From Draconibacterium mangrovi_A (GTDB lineage Bacteria; Bacteroidota; Bacteroidia; Bacteroidales; Prolixibacteraceae): DNA of 64,000 nt. This document shows positions 10,601 to 17,172 of the stretch, piece after piece (the stretch's first letter is position 1; each line of letters opens with the position of its first letter). The notes under the pieces were generated by a model, which did not search any database, was not told the DNA's origin, and saw only the letters and a program-made list of their open reading frames with translations. The stretch lies in NCBI RefSeq assembly GCF_037646455.1, contig NZ_JBBIXN010000002.1:372001-436000 (forward strand), read 5' to 3'. A program made the position numbers and the translations under genes.

Positions 10601-11499
10601 CCATCTTTGGACATACCTGTACCATTCGGATTGTTACCTTGGGTGTAAAATGGAAGTCCATTTGTCCAGCCTGTAAAGCCACTCTCAAAACTTGGATTTG
10701 TAATGGATGAGGTAACATCAATAGGTCCCAGTTCTGCCTTCAAATTAACAGCAGCGGCATTAATAGCAGCGGTTACATCAGAGTTATAAACTGATATATA
10801 CGATGTGAGGTCAACTCCACCAACCACCATAGCATAATTCATGTATCTGTCCAACTTTGCTTTGGCTTGATAAAGATCATAATTCGCCTGTGAAATGAAG
10901 ATCCATTTGATATAATCATCAGCTGAAGTAATATCATAATCAACCCTGTTGCTGTATCCCGCTCTGTATTCAATTGCATCAGCCGTTGTTCCAACAAATT
11001 GATCAGCAACATAACCTCCCCATGTATCTTCATTCTGAATGGTGAAATGATGATTTACTGCATCGGTTTCCACCATATTAAAATGAATGTTCTCATTAGT
11101 TGGATTATCAGGATTATTATCGCAAAACAAATGGCCTACACCTTCCCAGGTTGTAGAAAATATATATTGGTTTGCAATTGGATTTCCATCTTGAGTACGT
11201 TGAAAAGTCCATTTCCCGGTTGAGTTATCCATCGTCCAGCTAACTATAACCGCAGATTGATTTAATCTCGGTTTAGGAGCAACCGTTGCATGTTGATTAT
11301 AATCAGCTCCAACAGTTAAAAATCCCTCTACACCTACATTATAAATATAGTAAGCATTACCAGAGGTAGGCACTTCACCGTAATAAGTGGGAGCATCCCA
11401 GGTAGGTGGTTGTGCCCATGCATTTGTACTGAATAAGGTCAGCACTCCGAGCAACAAAGTGCCCATACAAAATCTAAGAAGTAAAGTTTTGTTCTTCAT
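4690..11499 (-). CDS. Giant T9SS-exported multidomain protein (LamG, cadherin-like and CBM-like modules)
   Basis: A 2269-residue secreted protein of unknown exact role, built like a surface adhesin or polysaccharide-binding scaffold. A Sec signal peptide ends near AWAQ (about residue 30). Next come a beta-trefoil/lectin-like N-terminal module and a CBM-like module (NPSFESGFTGW). Then cadherin-like beta-sandwich repeats, each opening with a variant of 'LSSLTVSxGxLxPxFD' and ending 'KTYTxxF', alternate with at least three LamG-type modules opening 'HSYTFEDGT'. Further CBM-like modules repeat the YGGWGN/YTGWGN and AYLDNYELY motifs. The last 80 residues (VYPTYSSGDFKVE to FKVFKTR) match a type A T9SS sorting domain. 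No catalytic motif was recognised. It lies upstream of the GH27/GH43 genes but behind its own terminator. Confidence 0.82.
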   Translation of the reverse strand: MKNKTLLLRFCMGTLLLGVLTLFSTNAWAQPPTWDAPTYYGEVPTSGNAYYIYNVGVEGFLTVGADYNQHATVAPKPRLNQSAVIVSWTMDNSTGKWTFQRTQDGNPIANQYIFSTTWEGVGHLFCDNNPDNPTNENIHFNMVETDAVNHHFTIQNEDTWGGYVADQFVGTTADAIEYRAGYSNRVDYDITSADDYIKWIFISQANYDLYQAKAKLDRYMNYAMVVGGVDLTSYISVYNSDVTAAINAAAVNLKAELGPIDVTSSITNPSFESGFTGWTNGLPFYTQGNNPNGTGMSKDGSTYAERWTGSVGYLPNGSITQTVTGLTNGFYNLEISGHAVQQAGANPMHSGAYVFCGTDSTEVTVGDNYVVDIVEVTDGSLTFGYTLEGTTYVNWTGFDNFRLYYYPPAASNASLSSITLSEGNLTPGFDSGTTSYYIILPNGTTSVDVDATTVKTTSTILSGTGSIPVTDGVGSTDIVVESADGTTKTYTLFFKIPELMHSYTFETDLSDVIGDADGTAVGGASVSGGALVLDANGEYVTFSGASLNLNSYDAITTEYFFQASTTANTAWTWTSYFGGNGGSNAFYTALSHWGREMRTTYSGQEIVRRDVYHNDGSLHHIVSILTKDSLLLYRDGVRYDQRAISGGFTIDQAQNYLGKGSDAWGGDPTWQGLIYEFNIYDGIMHPDSIAAHAAALIESDANLASLTVSTGTLTPDFEKSTLHYVVEIPQGTASVNISATPLVLGATVSGEGNVDVSGGSTSADVTVTSVNGQFTKTYTVDFVIEDPNCYTQSYDDLVNLIDDPEITDDSYYGGWGNSSIVYGLEAYCGISAGKIDGSELCWPNGGSLDTKAIDWLPNTTYLVRAKVKTYGTFNMGAANIYGDADGNLSGQDLLVPDTKGEWRTFEATFTTNAYPGSGVVYFNNCGSANGMKAYIDNWELYDIESDNTELISLTSPQGKITPDVMPGRDAYNLKYSLGVVTDSIVEINAVPRFESAVVKGTGEYRVDGSALLVKITVRSRSGKLGSYWVQVEPNFDDVSLTSLTASTGFLKPDFDSETTEYQLIVPSGTGSVDISAETGDPEASLTGIGTYTLVNDSATAEVIVASRDSTNFRTYLLNIVATDSYYTLTHSYTFEDGTYNLSTVFDQVGTLNGTIGGNKIIIADGKATVSGATSNSDGWISLDGAKLALNKYSEISIEAFLETGNTRNTGYTMLAYFGTSTPGNGCFWIQPTRGATETRVETNNGTTTINAIKSGYEVDDGLIHHLVAVLTSDELIYYLDGEVLAEASTQGADFISTIGTDVANIFRGVNGWNDPNYNVSLHEFNIYEGALDADTIAQRANEFLGQRDASLASLTVDAGKMSPTFDAGKTSYFVTIPAGATSINVEAVPSNANATVVGTGAVDVSSGSAMATVEVTSEDGSIHKTYTIEFKPAVELSLRHSYTFEDGTAADVIGDLDGNLNGSKISIADGKCTVSGATTPTDGYISLDAAKLALNTYDAITVEAYIESFNNANTSYTMLCYFGNNTGGSKSFWFQPTISGTGSRVAVDNTNPKAEYAVEVDDGNLHHVVAILTLDVLKYYLDGELIAETTTGGNYISTIDNVVANIFKGPDGWGDPNYNCSLDEFNIYNGEMDADSVAERANDYLALSNSELSALTVDGTSVPGFDPGTLSYDVEVADVAGAVVAAVAKYESSTVEITQASAIPGTATVVVTSGDSSSTSTYTINFMQEPTSVDDVTDDYLDNPGFNIECNYLAGADSINLATDNTGASSMEITGWSMGEGTEWRASATFECGYTGMLNGGMIPSLDSEGESGEEKGVLGIQASWGGHVTYYQEVTLPAGTYILKNMTYNSSATTQAGSSLFGWVPNEGSMILSSKASFASGVWEKDSVQFILTEETTGKIQVGVQAIGAGSGDNAKVFFDYVKLYKTNANSFVVDTESMSLDDVDNTTAVFNITGSGSDFEDVTFTVPTGLSLSVDGVEVTTISGADVTADGGVDVTVTFDGSANILDGEIVIMSGSLSESVSVVASADMLCFEPLFTDRENLISHPFMNSLDSYTGWGNRTIYTGEDAYCGASCYYADGQEVCWPNGASLDYAITGMKSDTWYRLKFMVKTVDGSFTINTNGWYVNGEQENVMEINTGGEWAVFDTTLQTGTLTGGQNLYFNNCEGATGMKAYLDNYELYEVDAPTSAIDWKEASIRVYPTYSSGDFKVETSGSRGMITVYNLTGKLVLQKEIENNLETITVRDRGMYLLKVENQETLRTFKVFKTR

Positions 11500-11823
11500 A
11501 AGTCTAGTTTTAAGTAGTTAAATAAAGAGTAGTTAAATTTTGCTTAATATTATCGACTCAAATCTCTTTCGAGGCTCATTTTCTCGGCAAAGGAAAACTA
11601 CATTCTCAGCAAAGAAGATAAACGTGATAATATTTGATTAAATTAAAAGTAAATTTTTATCAATTGCAAGGAATAAGTGTAAAAATGACTTTTTCTTAGG
11701 TTGAAGGGAAAATGCAATTTTAAAAAAATCTTTAAGCATCGGTCAGTCGGATATCCCGATGGAAATAAATACTCAAAAATCCGAATCTCAAAAACAATTA
11801 TTTCGCTTATCAGTTAAATAAGC
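11500..11823. other. Divergent intergenic region between the giant protein and moaA
   Basis: This 324-base AT-rich spacer must contain the leftward promoter for the 2269-aa gene and the rightward promoter for moaA. A short direct repeat (AGTAGTTAAAT, twice within about 30 bases) lies at about 11510-11540, and a related pair (CATTnTCnGCAAAG) near 11577-11618. I see no structure resembling the molybdenum-cofactor riboswitch of Proteobacteria. Confidence 0.45.
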
Positions 11824-12798
11824 ATGACGAAAATTGAAGATCGGATAGGACGTCGATTTGAGAAGTTGAGGATTAGTTTATTGAATACCTGTAATTTTTC
11901 TTGTGTTTATTGTGTAAGCGAAGATGCAAATGATATTCCTGCAGTATTTTCTACAAATTCAATCAAAGAACAGCCACTGACTCCCGATGAATTCAACCGT
12001 ATTATCTCTGAAATACATAGCTTAAATCCACTAAAAAGCATAAGGTTAACCGGCGGAGAACCTCTATTGTACAGAGATCTTTACACATTAATTAAAAATA
12101 TCAGGAGTATCGGAATAAATGATATCCGACTTACCACCAATGCTTATTACCTGAAAGAGAAAGCCATTAAACTCTCTGAAGCCGGAGTAAAATCTGTAAA
12201 TATTTCGGTAGATGCCATCGATCGTGAACTGTTCAAACGAATTTCTCGACATCCTGATCCATCAAGGGTGTTTGCCGGCATCGAAGCAGCCGTTAAAGCC
12301 GGATTAAATGTAAAGCTGAATGCCGTTATTATGCGCGGTGAAAATGATTCGCAAATAATTCCACTACTGGATTACGCGACTGAACTGGGCATTAAAATCC
12401 GATTCCTGGAATTAATGAAAATGGGACATCTCTATGAATCAAAAAATGGTCATTTCTTTTCGGAGGCTGAAATCCTCGAAACCATTAAAGAGAAGTACGC
12501 AATCGAAAAGCTCCCGAGGAAACATGCCGAAACAGCCAATTACTGGAGAACATCGAATCGGGGGATCTTTGGAATAATTGCCAATGAGTCCACTCCTTTC
12601 TGCCACGATTGCAACAGGCTAAGAATGGATAGCAACGGCATTTTTTATGGTTGTTTGAGTAATGCTCATGGTGAGAAATTGGCACCTCATCTACACGACA
12701 AAGATCAGCTAACTGAAAAACTGAAAGGATTGCTGTTGCTGAAACAGCCGGTTCGGTTTCATGGCAGCGAATTATCAATGAGAAACATAGGAGGATAA
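11824..12798 (+). CDS. moaA: GTP 3',8-cyclase MoaA
   Basis: Radical-SAM enzyme that starts molybdopterin synthesis by turning GTP into 3',8-cyclo-GTP. The N-terminal [4Fe-4S] site is CNFSCVYC (Cys23, Cys27, Cys30), followed by the SAM-binding RLTGGEPLLYRDL region. The C-terminal second cluster is CHDCNRL plus a later Cys (Cys260, Cys263, Cys277). The protein ends in the Gly-Gly tail required in MoaA proteins. Length (324) is normal. It is the first gene of moaA-moaD-moaE-moeB. moaC is not in the window and must be elsewhere. The stop codon lies within two bases of the moaD start. Confidence 0.96.
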   Translation: MTKIEDRIGRRFEKLRISLLNTCNFSCVYCVSEDANDIPAVFSTNSIKEQPLTPDEFNRIISEIHSLNPLKSIRLTGGEPLLYRDLYTLIKNIRSIGINDIRLTTNAYYLKEKAIKLSEAGVKSVNISVDAIDRELFKRISRHPDPSRVFAGIEAAVKAGLNVKLNAVIMRGENDSQIIPLLDYATELGIKIRFLELMKMGHLYESKNGHFFSEAEILETIKEKYAIEKLPRKHAETANYWRTSNRGIFGIIANESTPFCHDCNRLRMDSNGIFYGCLSNAHGEKLAPHLHDKDQLTEKLKGLLLLKQPVRFHGSELSMRNIGG

Positions 12799-12800
12799 AT

Positions 12801-13052
12801 ATGGATAAACAAATCATCAAAATTGTATGTTTTGCCGGTCTTCGGAAATATTTCGGTAGTGAAACCTCAGTTACTTTGGAAACTGATTCCACTTATTCGA
12901 AAGTTATCGATGAACTGAAGCTCACAAAACCTGAAGCAACAGACGTACTATCGAGTTGCCGAATTGCGGTAAATGAAGAATTTGTTTTGCCGGAACAAAA
13001 AATAGAATCGGCCGACATGCTGTTTTTAATTCCTCCCTCAAGCGGAGGTTAA
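12801..13052 (+). CDS. moaD: Molybdopterin synthase sulfur carrier subunit MoaD
   Basis: Small ubiquitin-fold sulfur carrier of 83 residues. Its C-terminal Gly-Gly (SSGG) is adenylated by the MoeB-type enzyme and then thiocarboxylated to deliver sulfur to MoaE. The PPSSGG ending and the beta-grasp pattern are typical. Start ATG 12801 follows the moaA stop by two bases and is preceded by GGAGGA inside the moaA end, a stronger ribosome site than usual in this window and consistent with translational coupling. Confidence 0.93.
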   Translation: MDKQIIKIVCFAGLRKYFGSETSVTLETDSTYSKVIDELKLTKPEATDVLSSCRIAVNEEFVLPEQKIESADMLFLIPPSSGG

Positions 13053-13064
13053 AATGAAAGATAT

Positions 13065-13520
13065 ATGAAACACCTGCAATATGAAGAAATAAACTACGCC
13101 GAGCTTTTTGATGAATTCCGAAATCCGAACAGCGGTGCGGTGGTTCTTTTTAGCGGAGAGGTAAGAGACAACAATAAAGGCCGGGCGGTTACTCATCTGG
13201 AATACGAGGCCTATGAACCTATGGCCAACAAAATGATTGCAAACATTTTGGAAGAAGCCATCGCCCGTTTCAACCTTAACCATGCGGTTTGCGTGCATCG
13301 TTTAGGCAAAGTTGATATTAGTGGTTGTGCCGTTGTTGTCATTACCGGATCGGGGCACCGAAAGGAAGCTTACGCTGCCAATCGCTTTATTATTGATCGT
13401 GTAAAAAATGAAGTTCCCATCTGGAAACACGAGTTTTTTACCGATGGCACAAGCGAGTGGGGACAAAACTGTGATTGTGTAACTGATGACCACGAACATC
13501 ATCATGAAGAAGCTAAATAA
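13065..13520 (+). CDS. moaE: Molybdopterin synthase catalytic subunit MoaE
   Basis: Large subunit of molybdopterin synthase, which converts precursor Z (cyclic pyranopterin monophosphate) to molybdopterin using MoaD thiocarboxylate. Recognisable motifs are GAVVLFSGEVRDNNKG, the HRLGKVDISG loop, SGHRKEAYAANRFIIDRVK and the VPIWKHE active-site segment with its conserved lysine. Length (151) is normal. It is 12 bp behind moaD, and its 3' end overlaps the start of the next gene. Confidence 0.95.
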   Translation: MKHLQYEEINYAELFDEFRNPNSGAVVLFSGEVRDNNKGRAVTHLEYEAYEPMANKMIANILEEAIARFNLNHAVCVHRLGKVDISGCAVVVITGSGHRKEAYAANRFIIDRVKNEVPIWKHEFFTDGTSEWGQNCDCVTDDHEHHHEEAK

Positions 13521-14226
13521 AGAAGATTATTCGCGTTTTACACGTCACCTTTCATTGGCTAAAATAGGCGAAGAAGGGCAACTAAAACTAAAAAATGCCC
13601 GTGTATTGGTTATTGGTGCTGGAGGACTGGGAAGTCCACTTTTGATCTACCTGGCAGCAGCGGGAATTGGTACGATAGGTATTGTGGATGATGATCATGT
13701 AAGCGTCTCAAACCTTCAGCGGCAAATTCTGTATACTTCAGCCGAGCTTGGACTAAAAAAAGTGGAGTTGGCCGCAAAAAAGCTGAATGCATTGTATCCT
13801 GAAATTGAGATAGACAGCTATAATTTTAGGTTGAATAAAGCAAACGCCGAAGAACTGTTTAGTGCTTACGATGTTATTGCCGATTGTACCGACAACTACC
13901 AAACCAGGGCTCTTATTGGCAAGATGTCAGCAAAACTGAATAAGCCGCTGGCATTTGCATCGGTCTTAAATTACGAGGCTCAGCTTAGTGTGTTCAACTA
14001 TGAAGACGGGCCGGTTTATTCCGATCTTTTTCCTGCTGTACCAAAAGACGGAACTTATCTTGAAAATGAGATCGGGCTGATTGGTGTTTTACCGGGAGTT
14101 GCAGGAACGCTCCAGGCCAACGAAATCATAAAAATCATTACCGGATACGGTGAAGTTTTGAGTGGAAAGCTTCTGGTTTTTAACATTCAGCATAATCGAT
14201 TCAATCTGATCAGGTTCTCCAAATGA
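13504..14226 (+). CDS. moeB: MoeB/ThiF/HesA-family adenylyltransferase lacking the zinc cysteines
   Basis: E1-like enzyme expected to adenylate the C-terminus of MoaD. The Rossmann ATP site GAGGLGSPLLIYLAAAGIG and the ISNLQRQILY-type segment (VSNLQRQILY) are present, as is the ADCTDNY segment. I place the start at ATG 13504 (MKKLNKED...), overlapping moaE by 17 bases; ATG 13486 is the alternative. The usual zinc-binding CxxC pairs of MoeB/ThiF are absent: the first is replaced in the YSDLFPAVP segment and no second pair occurs near the C-terminus. It ends the moa operon, so MoaD is the likely client. Confidence 0.88.
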   Translation: MKKLNKEDYSRFTRHLSLAKIGEEGQLKLKNARVLVIGAGGLGSPLLIYLAAAGIGTIGIVDDDHVSVSNLQRQILYTSAELGLKKVELAAKKLNALYPEIEIDSYNFRLNKANAEELFSAYDVIADCTDNYQTRALIGKMSAKLNKPLAFASVLNYEAQLSVFNYEDGPVYSDLFPAVPKDGTYLENEIGLIGVLPGVAGTLQANEIIKIITGYGEVLSGKLLVFNIQHNRFNLIRFSK

Positions 14227-14290
14227 TAAAATTGTTTGGAATACGGGTGATATAGCCCATGTATAAAGTAATGTATTTCAAACACGATTA

Positions 14291-14941
14291 TCAATTCTTA
14301 AGCATTCGCCTGCTCTGAACAGATTCCTCAGTTCTTAATTCGTAGATATAAATACCACTCTGCAAACCGGATGCGTCAAAAAGCTCCTGATGATATCCCC
14401 CTTGTTGTTGCTGATTAACAAGTGTACGCACTCTTCTTCCTGTAACATCATAAACGGTAAGTTGTACCTTAGTTTGTGTTGGGAGTTGATATACTATGTG
14501 GGATGAATGAGTAAAAGGATTTGGGAAATTCTGCTGCAAACTTACTGATGATGTCTGCAATTCAGTGATATCGACTGTCCCATCATTCACAGCGAGATAC
14601 ATCGTATCAATCCAGGTCAGCTGGTCATCTTTATAAATGTCAAGTTGTATGGGGTATTCAGCCGTTTTAGCAGTATCAGAGACAATTATACCAAGTCCCG
14701 CCTGAAACCAAGTCGTTTCTGAAGGCCCAATATTCATTGGAACAGATTCATTCCGATAAACATTAATGGCAGGATCCAGACTTTTTGCTTTTATTTTAAT
14801 CCCATTTAAAATGGATGATTTCCCTGCATTATACATTAAAAGGTGGAAGCTAAATCGGTCCCCAGGGTGTGTTTCAGGATTTAAGATTGTATCATTGCCA
14901 ACACGATAGGCCAGGTATTCAACCGGACCTTTGGTCGTAAA
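14291..14941. repeat. Long direct repeat, copy 1 (T9SS tail region)
   Basis: About 650 bases covering the 3' end of the serine hydrolase gene match 16522-17172 without any visible gap (constant offset of 2231 bases) and with few mismatches. The repeat starts at the stop codon and ends near the codons for TTKGP. Confidence 0.85.
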
Positions 14942-16495
14942 ATTGTCCACATCAGAAAGAGTATGCACGTATCCGCTAACTAGATCCACACTTTTATAGG
15001 TCAAGGAGAAATTATCTTCCAAAAGAGGTATCTTTAAAAACCCGCCATAAAGGGTTGAATCTGCGAGTGCTAATTGGGTAGAATCTGCAATAGTTCCATC
15101 AGTTTTATTGATTAAATATGCCCAAAGCTCGACAGAGTGATTGTTGGGATTATTCAAGTGAACTTTTGCCTGGAAGTGCGATCCTGTTATATTATGGGTT
15201 TTTGAAACTGAATTATATGGATACACTTTATCGTATGGGAACTTAAAGTATTCCAATATCACCCTAAATAACTCAATGGCTGCATACCTTGATCCAAAAT
15301 TCGGAGGGACAAGGTCAACGGGTTCCTGATTCACTAAAACTGAAATGCTTATATCATATTTTGGAAAGTATGTTGTGAATGCTGAATACCACCCTGCATT
15401 GCCGCTATGACAATAAATTTCTTCACCTAACATATTCTGTTTGACTACACCTAATCCATAATCTTCCCAGTTATAACTAATTTGTACTGGTTTAAAATCA
15501 AACATCGCCTCCAATGATGTTTGATTCAAAATATCACCTCGGTAATTATGCCAAGTAAAATCACAAAGGTCTTTGGCAGTTGCTAAAATCGCACCTGCTG
15601 TCCAGTAACCGCTCCAAAATGCAGTTCTAGGGTGTTCAAATACATCTTCCCGAATTTTATCCTCATCGTAATCAAACCAACCATGAGCTAAGTCTGCCAC
15701 TAGCGGTTCTTCAATATCGACCATTGTATATGTAAGATTAAGCGGATCTAAAATTTCACTATGCAATGTTTGGGTAAAACTTGTATCACCCGTTGCTGCT
15801 TTAATTATCATACCGGCTAAAATGTAACCTGTATTGGAATATCTCCCCAATGTACCAGGTGGAAAATTTTCAGGTAGTACATAAGAAAGTATCTTTTCCG
15901 GGGACCAATAGGCTGAAAAATCACTTATAAGAGCATTCCAAGTAGCAGGATTTTCATTGAGATAGTCATTAACACCACTTCTGTGGCCTAACAATTGGCG
16001 GATGGTAACAGTACTATCGATATTCTCGTATGCAGGTAACCAATGATGTAAAGAATCGTCAAGTGATAATAATCCTTTTTCAGCCAATTTTAACAGAACT
16101 GCCGCAACATAGATTTTTGTGCAGCTACCAATTCCAAATAACATGTCTGATTTAATACTATCTTTAGTTGATGGATTAGACATTCCGTAAACTCCTTTCC
16201 AGGTACCCTTTTCTGGCAATATCAAACTAGCCGAAGCTCCAATAATATTGTGAACTGCCATTGTTGAGTCCAAAGCATACTGTAACAATTCACTCAGAAT
16301 CGAATCAAAATCTGAATTTAACGTGGATTTACCCCAAAGATTCTTCAGCTTTTTAAAATCCTCTTCAACACCATTGTATTCATTAACGGTTTGTTTTTTT
16401 TGATCGCTGTTTAAATAATCATTTATAATCTGGCCCGTAAGGCTCATGGGTAAAGAAAATAAGCCAACAATTATTGTGAAAATAATTTTTTTCAT
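14291..16495 (-). CDS. Beta-lactamase-fold serine hydrolase with T9SS sorting domain
   Basis: Exported serine hydrolase of the class C beta-lactamase/D-alanyl-D-alanine peptidase/esterase fold. The catalytic SxxK is SCTK (Ser124, Lys127), the YxN motif is YSN (219-221), and an HSG triad-like segment follows near HSGNAGWYSAF. A signal peptide lies at residues 1-22. After the roughly 400-residue catalytic domain there is a beta-sandwich region and a type A T9SS tail (QNFPNPFTHSS, VYDVTGRRV, SGIYIYELRT). The last roughly 215 residues are almost identical to those of the neighbouring S41-like protein. It is the last gene of a four-gene leftward run. Substrate unknown; peptidase, esterase or transferase activity are all possible. 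Confidence 0.85.
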   Translation of the reverse strand: MKKIIFTIIVGLFSLPMSLTGQIINDYLNSDQKKQTVNEYNGVEEDFKKLKNLWGKSTLNSDFDSILSELLQYALDSTMAVHNIIGASASLILPEKGTWKGVYGMSNPSTKDSIKSDMLFGIGSCTKIYVAAVLLKLAEKGLLSLDDSLHHWLPAYENIDSTVTIRQLLGHRSGVNDYLNENPATWNALISDFSAYWSPEKILSYVLPENFPPGTLGRYSNTGYILAGMIIKAATGDTSFTQTLHSEILDPLNLTYTMVDIEEPLVADLAHGWFDYDEDKIREDVFEHPRTAFWSGYWTAGAILATAKDLCDFTWHNYRGDILNQTSLEAMFDFKPVQISYNWEDYGLGVVKQNMLGEEIYCHSGNAGWYSAFTTYFPKYDISISVLVNQEPVDLVPPNFGSRYAAIELFRVILEYFKFPYDKVYPYNSVSKTHNITGSHFQAKVHLNNPNNHSVELWAYLINKTDGTIADSTQLALADSTLYGGFLKIPLLEDNFSLTYKSVDLVSGYVHTLSDVDNFTTKGPVEYLAYRVGNDTILNPETHPGDRFSFHLLMYNAGKSSILNGIKIKAKSLDPAINVYRNESVPMNIGPSETTWFQAGLGIIVSDTAKTAEYPIQLDIYKDDQLTWIDTMYLAVNDGTVDITELQTSSVSLQQNFPNPFTHSSHIVYQLPTQTKVQLTVYDVTGRRVRTLVNQQQQGGYHQELFDASGLQSGIYIYELRTEESVQSRRMLKN

Positions 16496-16521
16496 GACAT
16501 TGGTATTTATGAATTACGTAA

Positions 16522-17172
16522 TCAGTTCTTAATCATTCTCCGGCTTTGAACGGATTTTTCCGTTCTTAATTCGTAGATATAAATTCCACTTTGCAAACCG
16601 GATGCGTCAAAAAGCTCCTGATGATATCCCCCTTGTTGTTGCTGATTAACAAGTGTACACACTCTTCTTCCTGTCACATCATAAACGGTGAGTTGTACCT
16701 TAGTTTGTTTTGGGAGTTGATATACTATGTGGGATGAATGAGTAAAAGGATTTGGGAAATTCTGCTGCAAACTTACCGATGATGTCTGCAATTCAGTGAT
16801 ATCGACTGTTCCATCATTCACAGCGAGATACATAGTATCAATCCAGGTCAGCTGATCATCCTTATAAATGTTAAGTTGTATGGGGTATTCAGCCGTTTTA
16901 GCAGTATCAGAGACGATTATACCAAGTCCTGACTGAAACCAGGTTGTTCCCAAAGGATCGATATTGGTTGGCCCTGATTCATTCCGATAAACATTAATGG
17001 CAGGATCCAGACTTTTTGCTTTTATTTTAATCCCATTTAAAATGGATGATTTCCCTGCATTATACATTAAAAGGTGGAAGCTAAATCGGTCGCCTGGGTG
17101 TGTCTTAGGATTTATGATTGAATCATTGCCAACGCGATAGGCCATGTATTTAATTGGACCTTTGGTAGTAAA
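16522..17172. repeat. Long direct repeat, copy 2 (T9SS tail region)
   Basis: Second copy of the repeat at 14291-14941, covering the 3' end of the S41-like gene. The two encoded 215-residue segments differ at roughly 20 positions, clustered near QAGLG/QSGLG and PMNIGPSE/PTNIDPLG. This fits recent duplication or gene conversion. Confidence 0.85.

Noticed and set aside
407..11499. Complete polysaccharide utilisation locus
   Set aside because: Glycosidases are present, but no SusC-like transporter or SusD-like binding protein is in the window, so I call it only a degradative cluster.
11500..11823. Molybdenum-cofactor riboswitch before moaA
   Set aside because: No long structured leader is visible, only AT-rich sequence with short direct repeats.
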